8,801 bases of DNA, taken from the NCBI GenBank assembly GCA_946482045.1, contig CAMLPZ010000177.1, forward strand, positions 1 to 8,801, written 5' to 3'. The notes under the pieces are model-generated. The model saw only the letters and a list, made by a program, of their open reading frames with translations. It searched no databases and was not told the DNA's origin. Both the position numbers and the translations under genes were made by a program. This document shows positions 1 through 7,166 of the stretch, piece by piece. Within the stretch, counting starts at the first letter, position 1; every line of letters starts with the position of its first letter. The stretch is from an uncultured Asticcacaulis sp. GTDB taxonomy: Bacteria > Pseudomonadota > Alphaproteobacteria > Caulobacterales > Caulobacteraceae.

Positions 1-994
1 CGTCATTCTCGCGGCCAGGCTTCAGGATCGCCAGCATGCGCTCCTGCGATTCGGAGAGCATCATCTCATAGGCGGTCATGCCGGTTTCGCGCTGCGGCAC
101 CTTGTCGAGGTCGAGCGTGATGCCGAGCCCGCCCTTGCCGGCCATTTCGACCGACGACGAGGTAAGGCCGGCGGCGCCCATGTCCTGGATAGCGGCGACC
201 GCACCCGAGGCCATCAGTTCCAGCGTGGCTTCGATCAGCAGCTTTTCGGCGAACGGGTCGCCGACCTGCACGGTCGGGCGCTTTTCTTCGGAGTCTTCCG
301 AGAATTCAGCCGACGACATGGTGGCGCCGTGGATGCCGTCGCGGCCGGTCTTGGAGCCGAAATAGACGACGGGCAGGCCGGGCTCGGGCGCCGCGGAATA
401 GAAGATCTTGTCGGCATCGGCCAGGCCGACGCACATGGCGTTGACCAGGATGTTGCCATTATAGCCGCTGTGGAAGTTGGTCTCGCCGGCCACCGTCGGC
501 ACACCGACGCAGTTGCCATAGCCGCCGATGCCGGCGACCACGCCTTCGACCAGGCGGCGGGTCTTGGGGTGTTCCGGATCGCCAAAGCGCAGGGCGTTTA
601 GAAGCGCCACCGGGCGCGCCCCCATGGTGAAGACGTCGCGCATGATGCCGCCGACGCCCGTCGCCGCGCCCTGATAGGGCTCGATATAGGACGGATGGTT
701 GTGCGACTCCATCTTGAAGATGCAGGCCTGGCCGTCGTCGATATCGATGACGCCGGCGTTTTCGCCGGGACCGCAGATGACGCGTGGGCCGGTGACCGGG
801 AATTTGCGCAGGTGCTTGCGCGAGGATTTGTAAGAGCAGTGCTCAGACCACATGACGCTAAAGACGCCCAGTTCGACATCATTGGGCTCGCGGCCGAGGC
901 GGTCGAGGATGACCTGATACTCGTCGGACTTCAGGCCATATTCGGCGGCCTTTTGGGCCATGGTTTTTTGCGCGGTGGCGATGCTTGTGCTCAT
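1..994 (-). CDS. purL: Phosphoribosylformylglycinamidine (FGAM) synthase subunit PurL, N-terminal part
   Basis: This is the large catalytic subunit of FGAM synthase. It acts in the cytoplasm, using ATP and ammonia delivered by PurQ to convert FGAR to FGAM in de novo purine synthesis. I translated 331 codons from the ATG at 994 to the left edge; the C-terminal half lies outside the window, since small-type PurL is about 740 residues. Visible hallmarks are [10 protein letters not shown] (49-58) with the conserved His52, [20 protein letters not shown] (96-115) of the ATP/substrate site, [13 protein letters not shown] (75-87), and [11 protein letters not shown] (270-280). The ATG has no Shine-Dalgarno sequence upstream (the preceding bases are CGCGCGCGC), and a promoter-like element would place the transcript start almost on the ATG. 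It lies 47 bp downstream of a lipoprotein peptidase gene rather than directly after purQ, which is unusual. The family assignment is very secure. Confidence 0.97.
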   Translation of the reverse strand, partial: MSTSIATAQKTMAQKAAEYGLKSDEYQVILDRLGREPNDVELGVFSVMWSEHCSYKSSRKHLRKFPVTGPRVICGPGENAGVIDIDDGQACIFKMESHNHPSYIEPYQGAATGVGGIMRDVFTMGARPVALLNALRFGDPEHPKTRRLVEGVVAGIGGYGNCVGVPTVAGETNFHSGYNGNILVNAMCVGLADADKIFYSAAPEPGLPVVYFGSKTGRDGIHGATMSSAEFSEDSEEKRPTVQVGDPFAEKLLIEATLELMASGAVAAIQDMGAAGLTSSSVEMAGKGGLGITLDLDKVPQRETGMTAYEMMLSESQERMLAILKPGREND

Positions 995-1001
995 GCGCGC
1001 G

Positions 1002-1030
1002 CGTTTAGCGGATTCAGCCCGCCCTGTCGA
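1002..1030 (-). promoter_or_regulatory. Candidate promoter of purL (possibly leaderless)
   Basis: On the minus strand, TCGACA (1030-1025) and TAAACG (1007-1002) are separated by 17 bp. Read as the Caulobacter housekeeping pattern, the -10 is GCTAAACG, matching GCTANAWC at 6 of 8 positions. The start of transcription would fall near 995, at the purL ATG (994), which also lacks a ribosome binding site. A GATTC (1011-1015), a GANTC-type site that CcrM would methylate if present, lies in the spacer. The match is modest; this is inferred from sequence alone. Confidence 0.3.
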
Positions 1031-1041
1031 TACAAAGACCG

Positions 1042-2469
1042 TTACGACTTGTCATAAATGAACGGGAAGGCCGGCCGGTCGGTCGCCATGCAGCTTGCGT
1101 CGACATTGGGATCGGCTGTTTCGAGGAACTGCGCGACCATGGCCTTGGCGCAGTCGCTGCCCTGGATGGTGTGCATGCGGTTCTTGAACATGTAGTTTCG
1201 GCCTTTGCTCAGGCGGGTGACGACCTGTTCGGACATCTCCGCCGGGCAGCCGGCGTCGATATCGGCCGACAGCATCAGCGTTGGGATGGCGCTGGTGAGC
1301 GGCTGGTTTTCAACGGCCGCGCCCTTGCCGGTTGCCCAGCCTTCGCACGCCGGGAAGAAGCGGACGGCGTCGCGCGCCACGGCCGCGGCGATTGGATCGG
1401 CGGCGTTCAGCCCGGCGGTTACCGCCGCCGGCGTCTCGAAGGCAAATTCCTCATTACACAGCGTCGTCAGGAACTGGCCTTCGGTATAGCCGGCGTATTC
1501 CTGCTTGAAGGCGATGAGGGGCGCGTAGTCGCCCTTCAAGATGCCGTCGAGCAGCATGGGCAGGCTGCGCGCGCCGCGATCGCTGTAGATGGTTTCCAGC
1601 AGGAAGGCGCCCATCTCGTCGGCCGTATGCGTCTGGCCGTCCTTGCTGACCGGGGTTTTCAACCACTCGGTCATGCGCGCATCGAGCCGGCGTTCGAGGT
1701 CGGGGTACTTGCCGTTGCAGGTTGCGTCGGCGGCGCAATAGGAAAGGACCTGACGGACTTCCTGAGAGACCAGGCCGGGCAGGGGGGCGGTGGCATTGCC
1801 TTCGGGGGCCCAGGTCGAGTTGAGCACAGCAGCGCGCAGGCCCTCGGGATCGTGCTGCATCACCGCCATGGCGACGCGCGTGCCGTAGGAGCCGCCGTAA
1901 AGGTTATACGTCGTGATGTTAAGCGCCTTGCGCAGGTCGCGGATATCCTTGACGATAACGGCGGAATTGTACTGGCTGAGGTCAATGCCTTCGGCGGCCC
2001 ATTTCTTTCCGCAGTCCTGGAGCGCCTTTACCCCGGCGTCGCTGGCGACGCCCGCGTCGGACAGGGGCGCCGTGCCGCAATCGAGCGACGGCGTCGATAG
2101 CCCTGTGCCGCGATGGTCGAAGAATATCCAGTCGCGGTCGGGGGTGATGACGCTTGGGGTGCGTGCCAGGCGGCGCGGCAGGCCCGCGACCACGCTACCG
2201 CCCGGGCCGCCGTGCAGGAAGATGACCGGATCGGCCTTCTTGTTCGCCGCTGTGGCGCGGATGATGACGACGGGCAGGGTGACGGTGCGGCCATTATTGG
2301 TACCGCGTGTCTCTTCGACGACCAGCTTGCCGCATTCGGCGTTTTTCAGTTCTGCCGGGCAGGCTTCCTTGTGGTAGCCGAGGGCGGTCGTATCCGGCGC
2401 CTTGTCCTTCTTCGTACATCCGGCCACGGCTAGGGTTACGATGACTGCCAGTCCGATATGACGCCACAT
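1042..2469 (-). CDS. Lipoprotein alpha/beta hydrolase, TAP-like (S33 family) peptidase
   Basis: This is a predicted cell-envelope alpha/beta-hydrolase of 475 residues, resembling tripeptidyl/prolyl aminopeptidases with a C-terminal TAP-like domain. From the ATG at 2469 the N-terminus has an Arg, a hydrophobic stretch and a lipobox VAGC, with the lipidated Cys18 followed by TKKDK. The oxyanion motif HGGPGG (86-91), the nucleophile elbow GGSYG with Ser194, a probable catalytic Asp405 (in SADIDAGCP) and His433 (in RMHTI) form a complete triad. Longer starts exist at 2511 (ATG) and 2520 (TTG). I reject them because the added residues are encoded by the terminator hairpin and because the 2469 start gives a clean lipoprotein signal; GGGGA lies 9 bases upstream. 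The gene sits between purQ and purL but has no obvious role in purine synthesis. The substrate cannot be told from sequence; a peptide is likely, an ester possible. Confidence 0.88.
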   Translation of the reverse strand: MWRHIGLAVIVTLAVAGCTKKDKAPDTTALGYHKEACPAELKNAECGKLVVEETRGTNNGRTVTLPVVIIRATAANKKADPVIFLHGGPGGSVVAGLPRRLARTPSVITPDRDWIFFDHRGTGLSTPSLDCGTAPLSDAGVASDAGVKALQDCGKKWAAEGIDLSQYNSAVIVKDIRDLRKALNITTYNLYGGSYGTRVAMAVMQHDPEGLRAAVLNSTWAPEGNATAPLPGLVSQEVRQVLSYCAADATCNGKYPDLERRLDARMTEWLKTPVSKDGQTHTADEMGAFLLETIYSDRGARSLPMLLDGILKGDYAPLIAFKQEYAGYTEGQFLTTLCNEEFAFETPAAVTAGLNAADPIAAAVARDAVRFFPACEGWATGKGAAVENQPLTSAIPTLMLSADIDAGCPAEMSEQVVTRLSKGRNYMFKNRMHTIQGSDCAKAMVAQFLETADPNVDASCMATDRPAFPFIYDKS

Positions 2470-2473
2470 TACG

Positions 2474-2501
2474 AAAAATCCCCGCAAACTCAGTTGCGGG
2501 G
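2474..2501 (-). terminator. Rho-independent terminator after purQ
   Basis: On the minus strand a perfect 8-bp stem CCCCGCAA / TTGCGGGG closes a 6-base loop (CTGAGT) and is followed by ATTTTT. It lies 50 bp beyond the purQ stop and only a few bases before the lipoprotein hydrolase start at 2469. It should end purC-purS-purQ transcripts, or act as an attenuator for the genes beyond. The T-run is on the minus strand only. Confidence 0.8.
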
Positions 2502-2530
2502 ATGCTTTCATTCTTAACAAGTTATGTCAA
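2502..2530 (-). promoter_or_regulatory. Candidate promoter of the lipoprotein hydrolase gene
   Basis: A perfect TTGACA (2530-2525, minus strand) is followed after 17 bp by AAGCAT (2507-2502), a poor -10 with 3 of 6 matches. Transcription would start near 2495, inside the first arm of the terminator hairpin, so these transcripts would not fold the full terminator. The -35 is convincing, the -10 is not. Confidence 0.3.
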
Positions 2531-2551
2531 TGCGTGGCTGTAGGAGGGCGT

Positions 2552-3229
2552 TCAGGCCGTCTGCAGCGCGTTGACCAGGCTGTGGAACATCGGCGCGCCG
2601 TCGGCGGAACCCAGCGCCGGCTCAAAGGCGCGGTCCGGATGCGGCATCATGCCCAGCACATTGCCCGCCGTGTTGACGATTCCGGCGATGTCGTTGGCCG
2701 AACCGTTGGGATTTTCGACATAGCGGAAGACGACCTGGTTATTGTCCTCGATGGCCTGAAGCGTATCGGGATCAGCGAAGAAGTTGCCGTCCCCATTGCC
2801 TTGGGTCATCCACACGGTCTGCTTGTTGCCATAGGCGCTGGTGAAGCGTGTATTGCGATTTTCGATCGTCAGTTCGATCGGCTTGCAGACATATTTGAGC
2901 TGGGCGTTGCGCAGCAGCGCGCCGGGCAGAAGGCCGGCTTCGCACAGGATCTGGAAGCCGTTGCAGATGCCCAGCACCGACACGCCGCGTTCGGCCTCGG
3001 TCTTGACGGCCTGCATGACCGGCGACAGCGACGCCATGGCGCCGCAACGCAGATAGTCGCCATAGGAGAAGCCGCCCGGAACGACGATCAGGTCGAGACC
3101 GGAGGGAAGGGACGTCTCCTGGTGCCACACCATTTCGACCTTGCCACCCACCGTGGTTTCAACGGCGGTCTTGCAGTCGCGGTCGCAGTTGGAGCCGGGG
3201 AAGACGAGGACGGCGGCTTTGAGAGCCAT
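2552..3229 (-). CDS. purQ: FGAM synthase glutaminase subunit PurQ
   Basis: This class I glutamine amidotransferase subunit of FGAM synthase hydrolyses glutamine and passes ammonia to PurL, in the cytoplasm. The 225-residue length is normal for PurQ. The start [12 protein letters not shown] (7-18), the [14 protein letters not shown] stretch (51-64), the nucleophile Cys89 in GICNGFQIL (87-95) and His197 in MMPHPDR (194-200) are diagnostic. The third triad position, usually Glu two residues after the His, is Asp199 here. The ATG at 3229 shares one base with the purS stop codon (TAATG) and is preceded by GAGGTG at good spacing, so translation is probably coupled to purS. An upstream in-frame start at 3286 is rejected because it lies inside purS. 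A terminator follows 50 bp after the stop. Confidence 0.96.
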   Translation of the reverse strand: MALKAAVLVFPGSNCDRDCKTAVETTVGGKVEMVWHQETSLPSGLDLIVVPGGFSYGDYLRCGAMASLSPVMQAVKTEAERGVSVLGICNGFQILCEAGLLPGALLRNAQLKYVCKPIELTIENRNTRFTSAYGNKQTVWMTQGNGDGNFFADPDTLQAIEDNNQVVFRYVENPNGSANDIAGIVNTAGNVLGMMPHPDRAFEPALGSADGAPMFHSLVNALQTA

Positions 3230-3468
3230 TACGCCACCTCGACCTTGTAGGATTCGATGACCGTATTGGCCAGAAGCTTTTCGCACATGGCCTTAAGCTC
3301 GGCCTTGGCGGCGTCCTGGTCAGCGCCGTCCATGTCGAATTCCAGCACCTTGCCGACGCGAACGTTGGAGACGCCGCCCCAGCCGAGACCGTGCAGGGCG
3401 CCTTCGACAGCCTTGCCCTGGACGTCGAGCACGCCGGGTTTCAGGAACACGTGGACCTTAGCTTTCAT
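3229..3468 (-). CDS. purS: FGAM synthase subunit PurS
   Basis: PurS is the small subunit that bridges PurL and PurQ in FGAM synthase and is thought to help transfer ammonia between them. The 79-residue product has the usual size and pattern: [18 protein letters not shown] at the start, [17 protein letters not shown] (24-40) in the middle, and a C-terminal [18 protein letters not shown] (61-78). The ATG at 3468 follows the purC stop after one base (TAAAATG). A longer in-frame reading from 3555 would overlap purC by 86 bases and adds an unrelated N-terminus, so it is rejected. The stop overlaps the purQ start by one base. The arrangement implies a single mRNA and equal synthesis of PurS and PurQ. 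Confidence 0.95.
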   Translation of the reverse strand: MKAKVHVFLKPGVLDVQGKAVEGALHGLGWGGVSNVRVGKVLEFDMDGADQDAAKAELKAMCEKLLANTVIESYKVEVA

Positions 3469-3469
3469 T

Positions 3470-4231
3470 TTACTGCATTCCGCCTTCGATGACTTTTGGC
3501 ATGTCGCCCATGATGCCGAGACGCTTGGCGACTTCGGCGTAGCTTTCGATGACATTGCCCATGTCGCGGCGGAAGCGGTCCTTGTCCAGCTTCTCGTTCG
3601 TCTGGGCGTCCCACAGGCGGCAGGAATCCGGGCTGATCTCGTCGGCCAGGATGACGCGCGAGAACTCGCCTTCGAACAAACGGCCGTACTCGATCTTGAA
3701 ATCGACCAGGGTGATGCCGACGGCGGCGAACATACCCGACAGGAAGTCGTTGACGCGCAGGGTCATAGCCAGGATGTCGTCGATTTCCTGGGTGTTGGCC
3801 CAGTTGAACGCCGTCACGTGCTCTTCGGTGACCATAGGGTCTTCGAGGGCGTCATTCTTGTAATAGAATTCGATAATTGAGCGCGGAAGCTGCTGGCCTT
3901 CCGGCAGGCCGAAGCGCTTGGCCATCGAGCCGGCGACAACGTTGCGGCAGACGACTTCCAGCGGAATGATCTCGACTTCGCGGATCAGTTGCTCACGCAG
4001 GTTCAGGCGCTTGATGAAGTGGTTCTGCACGCCGATGTTCGTCAGCTTGGTCATGACGAATTCGGAGATGCGGTTGTTGATGACGCCCTTGCCGTCCAGA
4101 ACCGCCTTCTTTTGCGCGTTGAACGCAGTGGCGTCATCCTTGAAGTATTGGATGAGCGTGCCGGGCTCGGGGCCTTCGTACAGAATCTTGGCCTTGCCTT
4201 CGTAGATTTTCTTGCGGCGCGTGTTGGTCAT
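3470..4231 (-). CDS. purC: Phosphoribosylaminoimidazole-succinocarboxamide (SAICAR) synthase
   Basis: PurC joins CAIR and aspartate with ATP to give SAICAR, the step before PurB. The 253-residue length is typical of the bacterial enzyme. The N-terminal [11 protein letters not shown] (8-18) is the nucleotide-binding beta-hairpin; [15 protein letters not shown] (88-102) and LVDFKIEYG (175-183) match the two SAICAR synthetase signatures, and [14 protein letters not shown] (195-208) completes the active site. The ATG at 4231 has AAGGAAG nine bases upstream. It is the first gene of the purC-purS-purQ unit, with a good promoter about 130 bp upstream and a structured leader. It is divergent from the DUF1476 gene. 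There is no sign of truncation. Confidence 0.97.
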   Translation of the reverse strand: MTNTRRKKIYEGKAKILYEGPEPGTLIQYFKDDATAFNAQKKAVLDGKGVINNRISEFVMTKLTNIGVQNHFIKRLNLREQLIREVEIIPLEVVCRNVVAGSMAKRFGLPEGQQLPRSIIEFYYKNDALEDPMVTEEHVTAFNWANTQEIDDILAMTLRVNDFLSGMFAAVGITLVDFKIEYGRLFEGEFSRVILADEISPDSCRLWDAQTNEKLDKDRFRRDMGNVIESYAEVAKRLGIMGDMPKVIEGGMQ

Positions 4232-4278
4232 CGGACCTGACTTCCTTGAGCGGAGGGCGACGCCTGAATTGACGATTC

Positions 4279-4303
4279 GCGCCGCGCTGGGGGCAGCGGG
4301 CGC
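4279..4303 (-). other. GC-rich hairpin in the purC leader
   Basis: GCGCC and CGCTG pair with CAGCG and GGCGC to form a 10-bp stem with one bulged base (4284) and a four-base loop (4290-4293). It lies inside the ~125-nt transcribed leader predicted for purC. No T-run follows on either strand, so it is not an intrinsic terminator. A shorter perfect palindrome, GGCCCGGGCC (4333-4342), lies nearer the 5' end. I could not match the leader to a known riboswitch class. Confidence 0.45.
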
Positions 4304-4363
4304 AAACGGGAGTTCTTAAAGCGTTTGGGACAGGCCCGGGCCATCCGTGATTTGACCTGAAGC

Positions 4364-4392
4364 ATCATAGGGGATGCCGTTCGCCGCCGCAA
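4364..4392 (-). promoter_or_regulatory. Promoter of the purC-purS-purQ operon
   Basis: On the minus strand TTGCGG (4392-4387) and TATGAT (4369-4364) are separated by exactly 17 bp. The -10 matches the consensus at 5 of 6 positions. An A/T-rich stretch (roughly 4393-4410) lies just upstream of the -35, like an UP element. The start would be near 4357, giving a leader of about 125 nt before purC. It is the best promoter match in the window. Confidence 0.6.
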
Positions 4393-4430
4393 ATAAACAA
4401 AAACTTTTGCCATGTAAATGACACTTCTTG

Positions 4431-4459
4431 TTGCGCCGCGCCCTTAGGAGAATTAAAAC
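4431..4459 (+). promoter_or_regulatory. Candidate promoter of the DUF1476 gene
   Basis: TTGCGCC (4431-4437) is followed after 14 bp by ATTAAAAC (4452-4459), which matches the Caulobacter -10 pattern GCTANAWC at 6 of 8 positions with allowed spacing. The start would lie near 4466, about 20 bases before the ATG. The -35 is weak by E. coli standards, so this is tentative. Confidence 0.35.
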
Positions 4460-4486
4460 AGAACCCTGCCTGAAAGGTTTGCCCAA

Positions 4487-4813
4487 ATGTCCAGTATGAA
4501 CGAGCGTATTTCTGATGTGTCACCGGCACCAAAGCCGGACGATGCGGCGAAAGGGTTCGAGTTTCTGGCCGCCGAACGCCGCAACCGCCTGATCGGTCTC
4601 TGGGCCGGCGAAAAAATGGGCCTGAGCGGCGAATCGATTGAAAACTACGCCCTTGCGCTCGGCAAATCGACCAACGCCTCCGAAGAAGACGTAATCCGCA
4701 AGATCCTCGGCGATCTGACGGCTTCGCGCATCGTGATCCGTGAAGCCGAGGTCCGCGTCAAGGCGGCCGAATTCCTGGCCCAGTCGCGCGAAGCGATCAA
4801 GGCCGGCGGTTAA
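4487..4813 (+). CDS. DUF1476 family protein (F1Fo-ATPase zeta-subunit-like)
   Basis: This 108-residue protein belongs to DUF1476, whose characterised member in Paracoccus is the zeta subunit, an inhibitor of the F1-ATPase. The match rests on RRNRLIGLWAGEKMGLSG (31-48), close to the family pattern RRNKLLGLWAAEKLGLSG, and on EEDVIRKILGDL (66-77), matching the downstream DEDVxRKV segment. The N-terminal ~25 residues do not show the usual FDDREKAFEAKFAHD-like stretch, which in the Paracoccus protein carries the inhibitory region; here it is Pro/Asp-rich. It may therefore be a divergent paralogue rather than a working inhibitor. The ATG at 4487 has AAAGG nine bases upstream; a Met at codon 4 lacks a better site. 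As I recall, DUF1476 genes lie beside purC in many alphaproteobacteria, so the location looks ancestral. It converges on the oxygenase gene with a 9-bp gap. Confidence 0.85.
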   Translation: MSSMNERISDVSPAPKPDDAAKGFEFLAAERRNRLIGLWAGEKMGLSGESIENYALALGKSTNASEEDVIRKILGDLTASRIVIREAEVRVKAAEFLAQSREAIKAGG

Positions 4814-4822
4814 GTCCGCGTC

Positions 4823-5506
4823 TTAGGCAAATCTTCCGACAATCGAAAAGCGCGGCGTGCCGGCATAGGGCGCGACTGAAGCGATCGAGCGCGGCTGGTC
4901 GCCGGCATAGAGCGACAGGTCGTTGAGGCGGGGCAGGATACCGCCTTCGATATCGCCCGACGGGGAATGGAACAGGACCTGACCACCCCAGTCCGGGCGC
5001 CAGTCACGGCTGAAATTCCATTCGAAGCACAGGCGGGCGGCCAGGTCGGTATGCTGGGTAAAGAAGTCGCCAGGGCGATAGCAGATGGCCGACAGCTCAG
5101 TCAGGGTCAGGTCGGACATGCCCGTCAGTTCACCGCAAAACTGCGCGAATTGCGGCGACTTTAGCAAAGTGGCGAAAGGCGTTAGCGGAAAGTCCTCACC
5201 TGATTTGTTAAGCAGGTTTACGCCCAGGCGCAGCCAGGACAGGCCCGATTGTGCGCGCTCTGCGGCATCCTGAAGCCTCTGCTGGATTTCCGATTCGGGC
5301 AAGGCGTTGAGTTCACGCCGGTTGATGATTTCCGGCCGTCCGTCTTTGGACACCAGTTGCAGTTCCCAAGGCGTTTCCTGCTCCAGCGCATGGTGGATTG
5401 CGTCGGCGTCGTCAGCCGACACGGCACCTTCCAGGCGGATGCGGCCCTTGTTGGTGAAGCGGCTGACATAACCGGCAGTGTCGAAGGCGTCGGAGAGGAG
5501 TTGCAT
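4823..5506 (-). CDS. 2-oxoglutarate/Fe(II) oxygenase-like protein (prolyl 4-hydroxylase/Tpa1-like), atypical metal site
   Basis: This 227-residue protein has the double-stranded beta-helix pattern of the prolyl-hydroxylase-like 2OG oxygenases. The first metal ligands are present as His152 and Asp154 in FFTQHTDLAAR (148-158). They are followed by WRPDWGGQVLFH (169-180), the NDLSLY strand (195-200), and PRFSIVGRF (218-226), whose Arg219 would hold the 2-oxoglutarate carboxylate. The second iron histidine, expected some 10-13 residues before that Arg, is absent: there is no His after residue 180, and the segment reads QPRSIASVAPY (204-214). It may be inactive, use another ligand, or have changed role. 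I chose the ATG at 5506; a GTG at 5536 would start inside the palindromic repeat. Possibly cotranscribed with purB, but a large palindrome lies between them. The substrate is unknown. Confidence 0.75.
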   Translation of the reverse strand: MQLLSDAFDTAGYVSRFTNKGRIRLEGAVSADDADAIHHALEQETPWELQLVSKDGRPEIINRRELNALPESEIQQRLQDAAERAQSGLSWLRLGVNLLNKSGEDFPLTPFATLLKSPQFAQFCGELTGMSDLTLTELSAICYRPGDFFTQHTDLAARLCFEWNFSRDWRPDWGGQVLFHSPSGDIEGGILPRLNDLSLYAGDQPRSIASVAPYAGTPRFSIVGRFA

Positions 5507-5526
5507 GTTTCTACCGTTATGAAGGC

Positions 5527-5677
5527 GCCCCACCACCGCATCTAGCGCGTTCCGCGCGTCGTGCGGTCCCCCTCCCCGTCGCTACGCGACAGGGAGGAGT
5601 GATTGCGCTCTGTTTCTCCTCCCTGTGCCGAAGGCATGGGGAGGGGGACCGCCAGCGAAGCGCAGCGGTGGTGGGGC
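5527..5677. repeat. Intergenic palindromic repeat (REP/MITE-like), ~150 bp
   Basis: Three nested perfect inverted repeats are visible. GCCCCACCACCGC (5527-5539) pairs with 5665-5677, GCGGTCCCCCTCCCC (5563-5577) pairs with 5638-5652, and CAGGGAGGAG (5590-5599) pairs with 5616-5625. A small hairpin GTCGC-tac-GCGAC (5578-5590) sits in the left half. It fills the space between purB and the oxygenase gene and encodes nothing. Its design resembles dispersed GC-rich palindromes I associate with Caulobacterales and Sphingomonadales genomes. In RNA it would fold strongly and may stabilise or end the purB transcript. A single copy is seen here, so dispersal is inferred. Confidence 0.8.
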
Positions 5678-5688
5678 TACTTGCTTAC

Positions 5689-6990
<1,302 letters not shown>

Positions 6991-7028
6991 GGGCGGAACC
7001 TTGCGGGAGGAATTACGAAATTGCGCGC

Positions 7029-7057
7029 TTGATTGGGAATGTGACGGTGGAAGTCAA
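7029..7057 (-). promoter_or_regulatory. Candidate promoter of purB
   Basis: On the minus strand TTGACT (7057-7052) is a 5/6 -35 match, followed after 17 bp by AATCAA (7034-7029), a weak -10 with 3 of 6 matches. The start would be near 7022, giving a leader of about 30 nt. It is the best candidate in the 176-bp divergent region but not a strong one. Confidence 0.3.
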
Positions 7058-7064
7058 GCGGGAA

Positions 7065-7124
7065 AACGCTTTTAATTTACCCGTCCTGAGCGAGAGGGGT
7101 TGGCGGCGCGGGTTAAAAAGCGTT
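7065..7124. repeat. Imperfect inverted repeat between divergent promoters
   Basis: AACGCTTTTAA (7065-7075) is the inverse complement, with one added A, of TTAAAAAGCGTT (7113-7124). The left arm lies just upstream of the candidate purB -35, and the right arm overlaps the -10 of the candidate plus-strand promoter. The arms could be paired operator sites, or chance in an A/T-rich stretch. Confidence 0.35.
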
Positions 7125-7129
7125 AAAAT
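7100..7129 (+). promoter_or_regulatory. Candidate promoter of the repeat/peptidoglycan-binding gene
   Basis: TTGGCGG (7100-7106) matches the Caulobacter -35 pattern TTGACGS at 6 of 7 positions. GTTAAAAT (7122-7129) matches GCTANAWC at 6 of 8, with 15 bp between. The start would be near 7135, about 30 bases before the GTG start codon. The spacing is one base longer than the usual range. Confidence 0.38.
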
Positions 7130-7166
7130 TTGACCTCATTCGTTTAGTCCAACTGGGGTTGCTGCT

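Noticed and set aside
1171..2100. A 309-codon plus-strand open frame opposite the lipoprotein hydrolase
   Set aside because: The minus-strand frame holds a complete catalytic triad and lipobox; this frame resembles no family and is a composition shadow.
2534..3250. A 238-codon plus-strand open frame opposite purQ
   Set aside because: purQ on the other strand is unmistakable; the product here is His/Arg/Gly-rich antisense translation.
4333..4342. GGCCCGGGCC palindrome as part of a ZTP-type riboswitch upstream of purC
   Set aside because: I could not align the surrounding leader to the conserved segments of that class; the palindrome alone is not evidence.
4228..4413. A 61-codon minus-strand frame in the purC leader, a possible leader peptide
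   Set aside because: Its start lies upstream of the predicted transcription start and inside the A/T-rich promoter flank, it has no clear ribosome binding site, and the sequence is basic low-complexity.
7056..7078. Small hairpin AAGCG/CGCTT followed by TTTAATTT, a possible plus-strand terminator
   Set aside because: The stem is only 5 bp, the T-run is broken, and no plus-strand gene lies upstream to be terminated.
7113..7126. TTAA-N6-TTAA resembling a CtrA site
   Set aside because: The CtrA pattern needs seven bases between the TTAA halves and here there are six.
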